Assembly (NCBI RefSeq): GCF_947495205.1
Contig: NZ_CANLXV010000006.1
Span: 124,001 to 188,000 of the forward strand
Direction of reading: 5' to 3'
Length of the DNA stretch: 64,000 nt
Origin: an uncultured Polaribacter sp.
Lineage (GTDB): Bacteria; Bacteroidota; Bacteroidia; Flavobacteriales; Flavobacteriaceae
Positions 9,232 through 18,655 of the stretch are shown in pieces. The notes under the pieces are model-generated. The model saw nothing but the letters and a program-made list of their open reading frames with translations. It did no database searches and was not told the DNA's origin. The translations under genes were made by a program, and so were the position numbers. Numbering within the stretch: the stretch's first letter is position 1; each line of letters starts with the position of its first letter.

Positions 9232-10368
9232 TTGCCTAAAAAACTACATGTTTTATTTTTATGCGGATGGTATCCTTCTGTAATTTTACCTACAAATGGT
9301 GATTTTATTCAAAGACACGCAGAAGCCGTTTCTTTAAAACATAAGGTTAGTGTTTTGCACATTATTACAGATAAGCCTGGAACTAAAAAAATAAAATATT
9401 CAAAAGAAATTGTAAATACGGTTGCCACGCATATTGCTTACCTTCCTTTTACTAAAAACCCTTTTCTTAAAGTTTACCTATTTTTTGCCGCTTTTAACCA
9501 TCTAATTAAAAAAATTGATGTTTTTGATGTAGTGCACCTTAACGAAATTTACCCGTTTGGTACCTTTTCTCTATATTTAAAATGGTTTCAAAAAAAACCT
9601 TTTATAATTTCAGAACATTTTACAGGTTACCACAAACCAGCTTCTAATAATTTGGGCCATCTTAGAAAATTAGTTTCTAAAATTATTACTAAAAACGCAG
9701 CTTTTGTTTGCCCAGTTTCTGATAATTTAAAAGCATCTTTGCTAGATTTAGGGTTTAAGGGCACCTATAAAAAAGTACCCAATGTAGTAGATACCAATCT
9801 TTTTAAACCCAATAAAAACACAAACAAAACATTTACAATAGTACATGTTTCTAACATGATAAATGCGCACAAGAACGTAAAAGGAATTTTAAAAGTTGTT
9901 AGAAAATTGCAAGACCAAACCCCTAATTTTCTTTTTAAATGTATTGGAGAAAATGCTAATAAATATGCAGATTTTGCAGAAGAATTAGGAATTTCTAATA
10001 CAAATATTGAGTTTAAAGACCAAATTAAGCATACTGAAGTAGCAGCAGAAATTGCAAAAAGTAATTTGTTTGTGCTTTTTAGTAATTATGAAAACTTACC
10101 CTGTGTTATTTTAGAAGCTTTTTCTTGTGGTGTACCAGTTATTTCTTCTACCGTTGGTGGCATTCATGAATATTTTCCAGATGATTTTGGTACACTTATA
10201 GCACCAAGAGATGAAGGTGCATTATTAAAAGCTATTACAACAAAAAAACAGCAACATGTTGCTAATAAAACTAAAATGCATAACTATGTGATAGCTAATT
10301 TTTCAAAAGAAAAAATAGCAACAGATTTTGAAAAATTATATTACAAAGCTTTAAAAGAACAGATTTGA
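9232..10368 (+). CDS. glycosyltransferase family 4 (GT-B fold)
   Basis: 378 residues from the TTG at 9232. An in-frame GTG at 9142 would add 30 residues, but these overlap the start of the divergent yjjG and precede the promoter, whereas KKLHVLFLCGWYPS is the normal start of this family. The N-terminal Rossmann domain has NGDFIQRHAEAVS and the C-terminal half has the GT4 nucleotide-sugar motif EAFSCGVPVISSTVGGIHE. It transfers sugar from an activated donor to a glycan or lipid-linked glycan in the cytoplasm. The flippase gene starts inside its stop codon (TTGA overlap), so the two work on one polysaccharide. Donor and acceptor are unknown. Confidence 0.92.
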   Translation: MPKKLHVLFLCGWYPSVILPTNGDFIQRHAEAVSLKHKVSVLHIITDKPGTKKIKYSKEIVNTVATHIAYLPFTKNPFLKVYLFFAAFNHLIKKIDVFDVVHLNEIYPFGTFSLYLKWFQKKPFIISEHFTGYHKPASNNLGHLRKLVSKIITKNAAFVCPVSDNLKASLLDLGFKGTYKKVPNVVDTNLFKPNKNTNKTFTIVHVSNMINAHKNVKGILKVVRKLQDQTPNFLFKCIGENANKYADFAEELGISNTNIEFKDQIKHTEVAAEIAKSNLFVLFSNYENLPCVILEAFSCGVPVISSTVGGIHEYFPDDFGTLIAPRDEGALLKAITTKKQQHVANKTKMHNYVIANFSKEKIATDFEKLYYKALKEQI

Positions 10369-11630
10369 AATTAATAAAAAATTACATCTTAGATTTTTTA
10401 AATCGTTCTGGAAGCCATGTTTTTGTAGCTACCTTATGCAGTAGATTGTTTTCTTTTTTAGCAGCTTATTTTGCCTTAAAATTAATACCTAACAAAGAAC
10501 TAGGTGTGGTATTATTTGCCTACAATATTGTACTTTTTATAATACCAATTAGTGGTTTAGGGCTGCACCAAAGTTTTATAAGATATGGTGCATTATTAAA
10601 AACAGATACAGAAAAAAACAGTTTGTTTTTATACGTTTTAAAAAAAGGAATTTTAGTTTCTTGTATAATGATTTTGCTTATTGCCTTAGTAAGTATATTT
10701 ATAAATTTTCAATTTAAAGAAACAAAAATGTATTTAATACTTTTGTCTTTAATTATAATTCCGTCTTTTTTATTAGAAATTATAAAAGCAAAACTACGCC
10801 TAGATTATAAAAATAAACAATTTGCATATACAGAAATAATACAAAGTGTTTTACTTGTGTTGTTGGTTGTTTTACTTAGTTTTTTCTTTAAAGAAATGGG
10901 CTATGCGTTAGCTTTAGTTTTAGCGCCTTTAATGACCACTTTTATATTTCTAAAGAAAATTAATCTAAACTTAAAACCAATTAAAACAGCTACAATTGTT
11001 GATTTTAATTTTTGGAAATATGGTTTTTTTGCCAGTTTATCTAACGTAGTTACACAATTACTTTTTGTAATAGATATTTTACTAATAGGTTATTTATTGT
11101 CTAATACAGAAATGGTTACCAATTATAGATATATTTCTTTAATTCCTTTTAGTTTGTTGTTTTTACCACGTGTTTTTATGGCTACAGATTTTGTTGCCTT
11201 TACTGAAAACATATTTAACAAAGACTATATTTATAAGTATATAAAAAGTTATATGTTGCTTTTCACTATTCTTAGTGTTGTAATGGTTGTTTTTTCTTTT
11301 TTCTTCGGAAGTAAAATAATAGCACTTTTAGACCCTAATTTTACAAAGTATGCAGATACTTTTTTAATTTTAATGATTGGTATTGCTGGTATTTTTGTGC
11401 TTAGAGGGCTTTTTGGCAATCTGCTTTCTTCTATTGGCAAAGCACATATAAACTACTATATAGCTACAATAGCACTTATTATAAATATAGCAAGTAATTA
11501 CTATTTAATACCTAAATTAGGTATTAAAGGAGCTGCAATAACCTCTGCTGTTTTAATGTGGTTAACAGGTATATTGTCTTTTATTTGTTTTTTTTATAGC
11601 TACAATAAAGAGCTTTCAAAAACAATATAA
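10365..11630 (+). CDS. Wzx-type polysaccharide flippase (MATE/PST family)
   Basis: 421 residues with about 12-14 hydrophobic helices. The N-terminal segment FLNRSGSHVFVATLCSRLFSFLAAYFALKLIP and the C-terminal LGIKGAAITSAVLMWLTG are typical of oligosaccharide flippases. These move lipid-linked oligosaccharide from the inner to the outer face of the plasma membrane. It starts with TTG, whose TG is shared with the TGA of the upstream glycosyltransferase, a tight coupling. The 3' end overlaps the convergent FemAB-like gene by 31 bases. Confidence 0.9.
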   Translation: MKLIKNYILDFLNRSGSHVFVATLCSRLFSFLAAYFALKLIPNKELGVVLFAYNIVLFIIPISGLGLHQSFIRYGALLKTDTEKNSLFLYVLKKGILVSCIMILLIALVSIFINFQFKETKMYLILLSLIIIPSFLLEIIKAKLRLDYKNKQFAYTEIIQSVLLVLLVVLLSFFFKEMGYALALVLAPLMTTFIFLKKINLNLKPIKTATIVDFNFWKYGFFASLSNVVTQLLFVIDILLIGYLLSNTEMVTNYRYISLIPFSLLFLPRVFMATDFVAFTENIFNKDYIYKYIKSYMLLFTILSVVMVVFSFFFGSKIIALLDPNFTKYADTFLILMIGIAGIFVLRGLFGNLLSSIGKAHINYYIATIALIINIASNYYLIPKLGIKGAAITSAVLMWLTGILSFICFFYSYNKELSKTI

Positions 11631-12454
11631 TTCTCTTCTACTGCATTAAAACTTCTGTAAAACTTACCTATGCTAGTTATGTTTCCACCTTCAAAATCTA
11701 AAACAGTTTTGGTTTTTTGATATGTATTTATCACATTATTCAGTAAATAACTTGAGGCTTGCAAAGCCCTACCTTCTTTAGAAAAAGCAGCAAATAGATA
11801 CGTTATTCTAGTTGTAGTTTTTGTAAAAATAGCACCTCCCAAAAAAACATCATCTTTAAAAACACCTAATAGTATTGCTTTTTTATCTTTTAACAAGAAA
11901 GAATAGAGTTCACTTAGAATTTCTTCAGAGATTTTATATTGGTAATGCTTATGGTATACATCTAATAAACTTTTAAATGAGACTTCTTTAGCTTGTAAAT
12001 TGTGCTTCTCTCCTACTTTAATGGCATGTTTTCTTCCTTTAGAAAAATCTTTTTTAATTGCCGCATACTCTTTATGAAGTGGTAAAACGTAATTTTTTAA
12101 AATTTTAGTTTTTCCAGAAACATTTACTATTTGTTTTATATTTAAAGAAACTTTTAAAAAAGTTTTTGGGACTTTATTCAAAAATTGAATGATTACTTCT
12201 TCTTTTTGTTCGTTGGCAGAAAAAACACCTAATTGCTGGCAAAAAACAGGCTGCGTAACATATTTTATTCCGTATTTTTTTTTCCAAGGAATTGGCATTA
12301 CAGCTTTGTAATCATTCAATACCAAAACATCCCAATTGGTTGCAACAATGTCTAAATACCAAGAAAAAGCATAAATTCTAGATTGTAAAGAATTTTCTAT
12401 ACAATAATTATATTTTTCTACGTCTAAATCTTTTCTTTTTATGTATTTAATCAT
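11600..12454 (-). CDS. FemAB/GNAT-like acyltransferase
   Basis: 284 residues. The C-terminal two thirds have a GNAT-like fold as in FemAB and cellulose-biosynthesis-type proteins: KGRKHAIKVGEKHNLQAKEVS, a strand ILLGVFKDDVFLGGAIFTKTTTRITYLFAAFSKEGR, and DFEGGNITSIGKFYRSFNA near the end. Such enzymes add amino acids or acyl groups to cell-wall or glycan precursors. It lies one base from the deacetylase gene (12456) on the same strand, and both lie in a polysaccharide neighbourhood, so the substrate is probably a surface glycan (inference). Confidence 0.78.
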   Translation of the reverse strand: MIKYIKRKDLDVEKYNYCIENSLQSRIYAFSWYLDIVATNWDVLVLNDYKAVMPIPWKKKYGIKYVTQPVFCQQLGVFSANEQKEEVIIQFLNKVPKTFLKVSLNIKQIVNVSGKTKILKNYVLPLHKEYAAIKKDFSKGRKHAIKVGEKHNLQAKEVSFKSLLDVYHKHYQYKISEEILSELYSFLLKDKKAILLGVFKDDVFLGGAIFTKTTTRITYLFAAFSKEGRALQASSYLLNNVINTYQKTKTVLDFEGGNITSIGKFYRSFNAVEENYIVFESSLL

Positions 12455-12455
12455 C

Positions 12456-13760
12456 TTAAGAAATTCCTATTTTAAGCATAGATTCATACAAACGGCTCCA
12501 ACCTTTCCATCTTAAATGATCGCTTAAACTTTCGTTATGAAACAACGTTATAAAAACACCATTTACTGCTTTTACTTCGTTTTTTAAATCTCTAATTTTA
12601 CCTAAAGATTGTTTGGGCGTTATTTTTAAATAATCGTTTAAAGTAGTATCCATTAACGCAAAAGGAAATACTTTTAATGGTGTTTGTATTTCGAAATCTA
12701 AATCGTAAAAATAAAACGGTGTGCATGTACTTGCTCTAAAACCAACATTACTTGCATAACCCATAGAGTAATCTTCTGTAATTTCTAAATCTATTAATTG
12801 TTGATAGGTTTCTGGTAAGCTAAAACGCAAATAATGCTGTCTAGATTTATGTATTGGAAAATTTGTAATATTTTCTAAACGATTTTTTTCCTTTTTTAAA
12901 AGCGTTGCATTTTGCATTGTAAAATAAGAAGGATGCAAACCAATATTTGTATAATCTGCTAAGTTTTTAATAAGTAATTTGTATTTCCTTTTTGATGCGG
13001 GTACATTGGTATCAAAAGTAGTATAATCTCCTACAGAGCAAAAAAAAATATGTTTTGTTTTGTATTTATTTTTAAAACTTAAAATTTTATCAAAGGTATA
13101 AAGTGGGTCTTTTTTAATTCTAGTAATTACTGCAAATCGATTCCAAAAACTAAGTAATCTAAACTTAAAAACATCAATTAAAAACCCACCTGCTGTTCTT
13201 ATTAAACTTTTATATTTATATGCATAAGCATTATCTATATCTATGGTAGAAATAAATTCATATGCTCTTTTTTGCACCTTAAAATCTGGATATTTTTCTT
13301 GGAGTTTTGCTAACAATTTATAAGCCCAAATATCTACTACTGGTTTTTCTAAAAAACCGTGTTTATAGGCCAAACTTTCTTCTGCGGTGTATCTAGAATG
13401 TACATCTTTTACATGTGGTAAATATTCTTCATATCTAGAAATTAAATAAAAGCTAGCCGCAAAAACATCAAAAGGAATAGAAGATTTAGCGCCTAATTTA
13501 AAAAAACAAGGTACATTGTCCCATTTGTGCATATTTATTTCTAAATCATTAACACCTTGTTCAAACAATAAAGCGTTACTTTTTACAAAAAACTCATTTC
13601 CTAAAGGATTTTTAGTATAGGTTAATTTTGGCCCATTATGTGCTACAAATTCCTCTACTTTAGTTGTAAAATCTATAGCTACTAACAATGTTCTTGTAAA
13701 AATATGCTTAAAGATATAACGAACTCTAGGTGTAATCTTGTGTGTATATATTAGTATCAT
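12456..13760 (-). CDS. polysaccharide deacetylase-family protein
   Basis: 434 residues from the ATG at 13760. A second in-frame ATG at 13799 overlaps the radC stop, but MILIYTHKITPRVRYIFKHI is the usual family start. The C-terminal half has the NodB-like barrel features: FISTIDIDNAYAYKYK (metal-site aspartates), GLHPSYFT and LPETYQQLIDLEITEDYSMGYASNVGFRAST. The N-terminal ~120 residues match the extra domain often paired with this deacetylase in Bacteroidota. It probably removes acetyl groups from a surface polysaccharide. One base separates it from the acyltransferase gene, and radC lies just upstream. Confidence 0.85.
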   Translation of the reverse strand: MILIYTHKITPRVRYIFKHIFTRTLLVAIDFTTKVEEFVAHNGPKLTYTKNPLGNEFFVKSNALLFEQGVNDLEINMHKWDNVPCFFKLGAKSSIPFDVFAASFYLISRYEEYLPHVKDVHSRYTAEESLAYKHGFLEKPVVDIWAYKLLAKLQEKYPDFKVQKRAYEFISTIDIDNAYAYKYKSLIRTAGGFLIDVFKFRLLSFWNRFAVITRIKKDPLYTFDKILSFKNKYKTKHIFFCSVGDYTTFDTNVPASKRKYKLLIKNLADYTNIGLHPSYFTMQNATLLKKEKNRLENITNFPIHKSRQHYLRFSLPETYQQLIDLEITEDYSMGYASNVGFRASTCTPFYFYDLDFEIQTPLKVFPFALMDTTLNDYLKITPKQSLGKIRDLKNEVKAVNGVFITLFHNESLSDHLRWKGWSRLYESMLKIGIS

Positions 13761-13798
13761 TAATTGTAAATTAGCAGTTTTTTTCTCAGCAAAACGCA

Positions 13799-14494
13799 TT
13801 ACAAAATTCCTTCATCTGCAAAGCTAAAATACGCTTTTTGTGTAATTATTAAATGATCTAGAAGTTTAATATCTAAAGTAACCCCTGCATCTTTAATTTT
13901 TTGCGTAATTTGTTTATCTGCATTACTAGGTTGTAATTTTCCTGACGGATGATTATGACAAACAATAATACCAACACAGGCCAACTCTAATGCGCGTTTA
14001 AAAAGCAAACGCACATCTACTACTGTTGCTGTTAAACCACCTTTACTAATTTGAAATTGAGATAAAACTTTATTAGAATTATTTAAAAAAAGTACCCAAA
14101 ACTCTTCGTGTGGTAAATCTCCAATAACAGGTTGCATTAAATTAAAAACAGCTTTACTACTACTAATTTTTGGTTGTTCTAAAGCCGTTTCTAATTGCCT
14201 TCGTTTCCCCAATTCTAAAGCTGTAATTATAGCAATTGCTTTAGCTTCTCCAATTCCTTTAAAGGTTGATAAATTTTCTACAGATAATTTGGCCAATTCA
14301 TTAATATTACCATTAACAGATTGTAAAATTCTTTTAGCCAATCCCACCGCACTTTCGTTTCTATTACCAGAGCCAATAAGAATTGCTATTAACTCTGCAT
14401 CTGACAGTGCTGTTTTTCCTTTAGCAAGCATTTTTTCTCTAGGTCTGTCATCTAAAGCCCAAGATTTAATTGTTAATTTTTCTAATTCATTCAT
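13799..14494 (-). CDS. radC: RadC-family JAB/MPN domain protein
   Basis: 231 residues. An N-terminal helix-hairpin-helix region (LIAILIGSGNRNESAVGLAKRIL, LSTFKGIGEAKAIAIITALELG) is followed by a JAB domain with the metal motif HNHPSG and a distal aspartate (~H180, H182, D193). Full-length for the family. Despite the name, a repair role of RadC is not well established; the JAB fold suggests a metal-dependent hydrolase acting near DNA. The start ATG at 14494 is followed directly by the family's KSWALDDRPREKM motif. Confidence 0.93.
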   Translation of the reverse strand: MNELEKLTIKSWALDDRPREKMLAKGKTALSDAELIAILIGSGNRNESAVGLAKRILQSVNGNINELAKLSVENLSTFKGIGEAKAIAIITALELGKRRQLETALEQPKISSSKAVFNLMQPVIGDLPHEEFWVLFLNNSNKVLSQFQISKGGLTATVVDVRLLFKRALELACVGIIVCHNHPSGKLQPSNADKQITQKIKDAGVTLDIKLLDHLIITQKAYFSFADEGIL

Positions 14495-14568
14495 TTTTTA
14501 AAAATACAAAAAAGCTGTAAATAGTATTAAAATCTTTATTTTTTTATGAAACCTCACTAACTCTTTTA

Positions 14569-14576
14569 TATCTTTG
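14569..14576 (+). promoter_or_regulatory. trkA -7 box (TATCTTTG)
   Basis: TATCTTTG matches TAnnTTTG and lies 27 bases before the trkA ATG in the divergent radC-trkA spacer. The -33 element is poorly matched. Confidence 0.45.
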
Positions 14577-14603
14577 TAAGTATATTCTTTTTGATATCAA
14601 AAT

Positions 14604-15950
14604 ATGAAGATTATTATAGCAGGTGCAGGAGACGTTGGTTTCCATTTAGCAAAGCTACTTTCTTACGAGTCTCAAGATACTTTCATTATAGATTTGGATG
14701 GAGACAAATTAAACTATCTTAACAACCATCTAGATGTTATTACACAAAAAGGTGACGCAACTTCTATAAAGCTTTTAAAAGAAATTGGTATAGACTCTGC
14801 AGATTTGTTAATTGCCATTACAGAAAGTCAGAATACTAATTTTACAATTGCTGTAATTGGTAAATCTTTAGGTGCAAAAAAAACCATTGCTAGAATAGAT
14901 AATCCTGAGTTTTTAAATGAATGTGAGATAGATTTTAAACAATTTGGAGTTGATTTTATGATTTCTCCCCAAGAATTGGCGGCTAATGAAATTAAAATGC
15001 TCTTAAATCAATCTTCTTTTAATGATACCGTTTCTTTTGAAAGTGGTAAATTTAATGTCATGGGAACTTCCCTAGAATACAAATCGCCATTATTAGATTT
15101 AACTGTAAAAGAAGCAAAACAAAAGTTTAGAAATGTAGATTTTACAACAATAGCAATTAAGAGAGATAATATTGCACAAACCATTATTCCTAGAGGAGAT
15201 ACTACTTATAAATTAAACGACCAAGTATATTTTTCTGTGCCCAATTATAGTATGAAAGATTTGTACCCCATAATTGGTAAAGAACAATACAACATAAAAA
15301 ATGTTATTATTTTAGGTGGAAGTAGTATTGGAGAAAAAACAGCTAGAAATCTTTGTAAAGACAATTTTAAGGTTAAATTAATTGAAAAAAACAGAGAAAA
15401 GGCAGAAGAACTTGCAGAAAATTTAAATGGAGCTTTAATTATTAATGGTGATGGAAGAGATTTAGAACTCCTAGAGGAAGAAAATATTAGAGAAACCGAT
15501 GCTTTTATTGCTGTTACCAATAACTCGGAAACGAATATAATGTCTTGTTTAGTAGCAAAGTCTAAAGGAGTAAAAAAGACAATAGCGCTAGTAGAAAATA
15601 TGGATTATATAGATATTTCTCAAACAATAGGCATAGAATCTCTAATTAATAAAAAATTAATTGCTGCAAGTAATATCTTTAAACACATTAGAAAAGGTGA
15701 AATTTTAGCACTTGCCAATTTACATAATATAGATGCAGAAGTGTTTGAGTTTGAAGTAAGACCAAATGCAAAAGTTACACACAAACCTATTAAAGATTTA
15801 AATTTTCCAAGAGAAGCCGTTTTTGGTGGTATTATAAGAAAAGGAGAACCTTTAATGTCTTTTGGTAGTATGCAAATACAAAATGGCGATAAAGTAATTG
15901 TATTTTGTTTACCAGAAGCTATAGAAACTGTAGAAAGCCTGTTTAAATAA
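14604..15950 (+). CDS. trkA: Trk potassium-uptake regulatory subunit TrkA
   Basis: 448 residues with two RCK modules: GAGDVG at residues 7-12 and a second nucleotide-binding motif ILGGSSIG at about 236-243, each followed by a TrkA-C domain (the second ends VIVFCLPEAIETVESLFK). TrkA is the cytoplasmic NAD(H)/ATP-binding ring that gates the TrkH channel. trkH begins one base after its stop, so they form one operon. Confidence 0.96.
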   Translation: MKIIIAGAGDVGFHLAKLLSYESQDTFIIDLDGDKLNYLNNHLDVITQKGDATSIKLLKEIGIDSADLLIAITESQNTNFTIAVIGKSLGAKKTIARIDNPEFLNECEIDFKQFGVDFMISPQELAANEIKMLLNQSSFNDTVSFESGKFNVMGTSLEYKSPLLDLTVKEAKQKFRNVDFTTIAIKRDNIAQTIIPRGDTTYKLNDQVYFSVPNYSMKDLYPIIGKEQYNIKNVIILGGSSIGEKTARNLCKDNFKVKLIEKNREKAEELAENLNGALIINGDGRDLELLEEENIRETDAFIAVTNNSETNIMSCLVAKSKGVKKTIALVENMDYIDISQTIGIESLINKKLIAASNIFKHIRKGEILALANLHNIDAEVFEFEVRPNAKVTHKPIKDLNFPREAVFGGIIRKGEPLMSFGSMQIQNGDKVIVFCLPEAIETVESLFK

Positions 15951-15951
15951 A

Positions 15952-17451
15952 ATGGGAACTTTAAACAAAAAAATAATTTTTAGATTTTTAGGAATAACAG
16001 CCGTGTTAAACGGTTTATTTATGTTCCTAGCAGTTCCTTTTAGTTTGTATTATGACGAACCTGAAAAATGGGGAATGTTAAATGCAGGAATTATTACTGT
16101 TTTTATAGGTACAATATTATATTTTGCTAACAAACCCCAAAGCACGCATATCTATAAAAAAGAAGGTTACTTAATTGTTACTTTTGGCTGGCTAATTCTT
16201 TCCTTTACAGGAATGCTACCTTACCTATTATCTGGTGCAATACCCAATATTTCCGATGCTTTTTTTGAAACAATTTCTGGTTATTCTACAACAGGCTCTT
16301 CCATACTTACAGATATAGATAATATGCCAAAAAGCATTCTTTTCTGGAGAAGTGCTACGCATTGGATTGGTGGTATGGGAATAATTGTATTAACCATAGC
16401 CATTTTACCACTTTTGGGAATTGGTGGTATGCAATTATTTATGGCAGAAGCTCCTGGGCCATCTGCAGACAAATTACACCCAAGAATTACAGATACAGCA
16501 AAAAGATTATACCTAATTTATGTAGCTTTAACAATCGTAGAATTTTTATTGCTTAAAGTTGCTGGTATGACTTGGTTTGATGCCCTAAACCATGCAATGG
16601 CCACAATGAGCACTGGTGGCTTTTCTACTAAAGGAACAAGTGTTGCTTTTTATAATGATAAGCCTATTATACAATACATCATAACCTTTTTTATGTTAAT
16701 TGCAGGAACAAACTTTGTACTTACCTACTTCGCTTTAAAAGGAAAAGTACAGAAAATGTTTAAAAGTGAAGAATTTCGTTATTATTTCTTTGGGATAATA
16801 GGAGTATCTGCAATTATATCTTTAATTATTATCTTTTTTCAAGATTCTAACTTACAAACTACAATTGCACATCCTAAAGTTTTAGGTGATGTAGAAAGCG
16901 CCATAAGACATTCTCTATTTATGGTTACTTCTGTAGTAACAACCACGGGATTTGTAAGTGCAGATTTTACCATGTGGAATTTCTTTGCAACCGGTATTTT
17001 CTTCGCTTTATTCTTTACAGGAGGTTCTGCGGGTTCTACAAGTGGTGGTGTAAAAATTGTAAGACATATTGTAATGCTTAAAAACAGCTTTTTAGAATTT
17101 AAAAAAGCACTTCACCCAAATGCAATAATTCCAGTAAGGTATGATGGGCATTCCGTAAAACAAACTATTGTTTTTAATATACTATCATTTTTTATTATTT
17201 ACATGCTCATATTTATTTTATCGTCTGTAATATTAACATTATTTGGTTTAGATTTTATGTCTGCAATTGGTGCTGCTGCATCTTCTTTAGGTAATATAGG
17301 CCCTGCTATTGGCTCTGTAAGTCCCGTAGATAATTTTGCCCATTTAACCAATAGTGCCAAATGGTTTTGCTCTTTTTTAATGTTAATTGGTAGATTAGAA
17401 TTATTTACCGTTTTAATTTTGTTTACACCCTTCTTTTGGCGTAAAAATTAA
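15952..17451 (+). CDS. trkH: Trk potassium-uptake channel subunit TrkH
   Basis: 499 residues with about ten hydrophobic segments and repeated membrane-pore-membrane units. The four selectivity-filter loops are recognisable, for example SGYSTTGSSIL, MSTGGFSTKGTS, TSVVTTTGFVSADF and GNIGPAIGSVSP. It forms the K+ pore in the plasma membrane, together with TrkA. Full-length; the second gene of the trkA-trkH unit. Confidence 0.96.
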   Translation: MGTLNKKIIFRFLGITAVLNGLFMFLAVPFSLYYDEPEKWGMLNAGIITVFIGTILYFANKPQSTHIYKKEGYLIVTFGWLILSFTGMLPYLLSGAIPNISDAFFETISGYSTTGSSILTDIDNMPKSILFWRSATHWIGGMGIIVLTIAILPLLGIGGMQLFMAEAPGPSADKLHPRITDTAKRLYLIYVALTIVEFLLLKVAGMTWFDALNHAMATMSTGGFSTKGTSVAFYNDKPIIQYIITFFMLIAGTNFVLTYFALKGKVQKMFKSEEFRYYFFGIIGVSAIISLIIIFFQDSNLQTTIAHPKVLGDVESAIRHSLFMVTSVVTTTGFVSADFTMWNFFATGIFFALFFTGGSAGSTSGGVKIVRHIVMLKNSFLEFKKALHPNAIIPVRYDGHSVKQTIVFNILSFFIIYMLIFILSSVILTLFGLDFMSAIGAAASSLGNIGPAIGSVSPVDNFAHLTNSAKWFCSFLMLIGRLELFTVLILFTPFFWRKN

Positions 17452-17515
17452 AAGTCTTAAAATAAATTAGTTTCTTTTTGATATATTTTGTTTTAAATAA
17501 CTACATTTATTTTTT

Positions 17516-18655
17516 ATGAAAAAACAAAAAAAATTACATTTTAAAGTTATAGATGATAAAACCATTACTTGGTTTAAAGATAATAATGAATATCTTGTCC
17601 TAGAAAATACAACAGCAGATATTATTAAAAGATTAAATAAAGGTATCTCTGTAAAACAAATAGCTGAGACTTTAGCTAAAAAATTAAATGTACCAATAGA
17701 TAAAACTATAGATTTTATTTTAGATTTGGAAAAAAACATTTATCAACCAAAAACCCAAATACAACCAACACTAAATAACGATTATAGAGATTTAAAAAAA
17801 CCAACAACTTTTAAGCATACCAAATATTATAAAGTAAACGATGTTGTTTTCAAAATAGAATTTGCTACAGAATATGAATTGTATTTGGTACATCCTAAAT
17901 TTTCTCATTTAGAGACAAAAAACAGCACTCATTTTAACTATACTTTTACTGTTTTTGTAAATAATAATTTTATTACTTTTTTTGTTGATGATAATTTTAT
18001 TGGGGCTTGGCATAAAAATGAAACCCATTATTTTCAAGGAAAATTCTCTATGGAACTCATCCAAAAAATACATCAAAAAGAAGAGAAAAAATGGATGGGC
18101 GTTTTTCATGCTTCTGCAGTTTCTAATGGAGAAAAATGTATTTTGTTTTTAGGAGATTCTGGAAATGGAAAAAGTACATCACTAGCTTTATTACAAGCAA
18201 ATGGTTTTACTTGTTTAGCAGACGATTTTGTTCCCATAAATGCATCTAACCAAGAAGTTTATAGTTTTCCTGCAGCCATCTCAATCAAAAAAAACAGTTT
18301 GCCAACATTAACACCTATTTACCCTGAATTAGAAACTACTGCCGAATTTCATTTTAAAAAATTAAACAAAATAGTACGTTATTTAAAACCAAATAACGCC
18401 AATTACAAAGCACATTTACCTTGTAATGATTTGGTTTTTATTAAATATGAAAAAGATAGTGATTTAAAAGTAGCTGAAATTCCTAAAATAGATGCCTTTC
18501 AAAAGTTAGTACCAGATTCTTGGCTATCTCCAAAAACAGAAAATGCGCAAATATTTTTAGATTGGTTTTCTAGTTTAAATTGTTATCAAATAACGTATTC
18601 AGAAAATCAAAAAATGATTACAACCGTTTCTAAAATATTTAAAAATGACTTATAA
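17516..18655 (+). CDS. PqqD-like / HPr-kinase-like fusion protein
   Basis: 379 residues. Residues ~1-75 resemble PqqD, the leader-peptide recognition domain (LVLENTTADIIKRLNKGISVKQIAETLAKKLNVP). Residues ~195-375 resemble HprK-type kinases: Walker A GDSGNGKST at 213-221 and CLADDFVPI after it. In RiPP pathways PqqD domains bind precursor peptides, and HprK-like kinases phosphorylate some lasso peptides. Here the two parts are fused and no precursor, lasso cyclase or leader peptidase is adjacent. The next gene, a nucleotidyltransferase-like protein, starts 11 bases before this stop (overlap), so the two act together. The substrate is unknown. Confidence 0.82.
   Translation: MKKQKKLHFKVIDDKTITWFKDNNEYLVLENTTADIIKRLNKGISVKQIAETLAKKLNVPIDKTIDFILDLEKNIYQPKTQIQPTLNNDYRDLKKPTTFKHTKYYKVNDVVFKIEFATEYELYLVHPKFSHLETKNSTHFNYTFTVFVNNNFITFFVDDNFIGAWHKNETHYFQGKFSMELIQKIHQKEEKKWMGVFHASAVSNGEKCILFLGDSGNGKSTSLALLQANGFTCLADDFVPINASNQEVYSFPAAISIKKNSLPTLTPIYPELETTAEFHFKKLNKIVRYLKPNNANYKAHLPCNDLVFIKYEKDSDLKVAEIPKIDAFQKLVPDSWLSPKTENAQIFLDWFSSLNCYQITYSENQKMITTVSKIFKNDL

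Noticed and set aside
17452..17515. Possible RiPP precursor peptide upstream of the PqqD-HprK gene
   Set aside because: Only 64 bases are available and no start-to-stop frame with a leader-like sequence is present.
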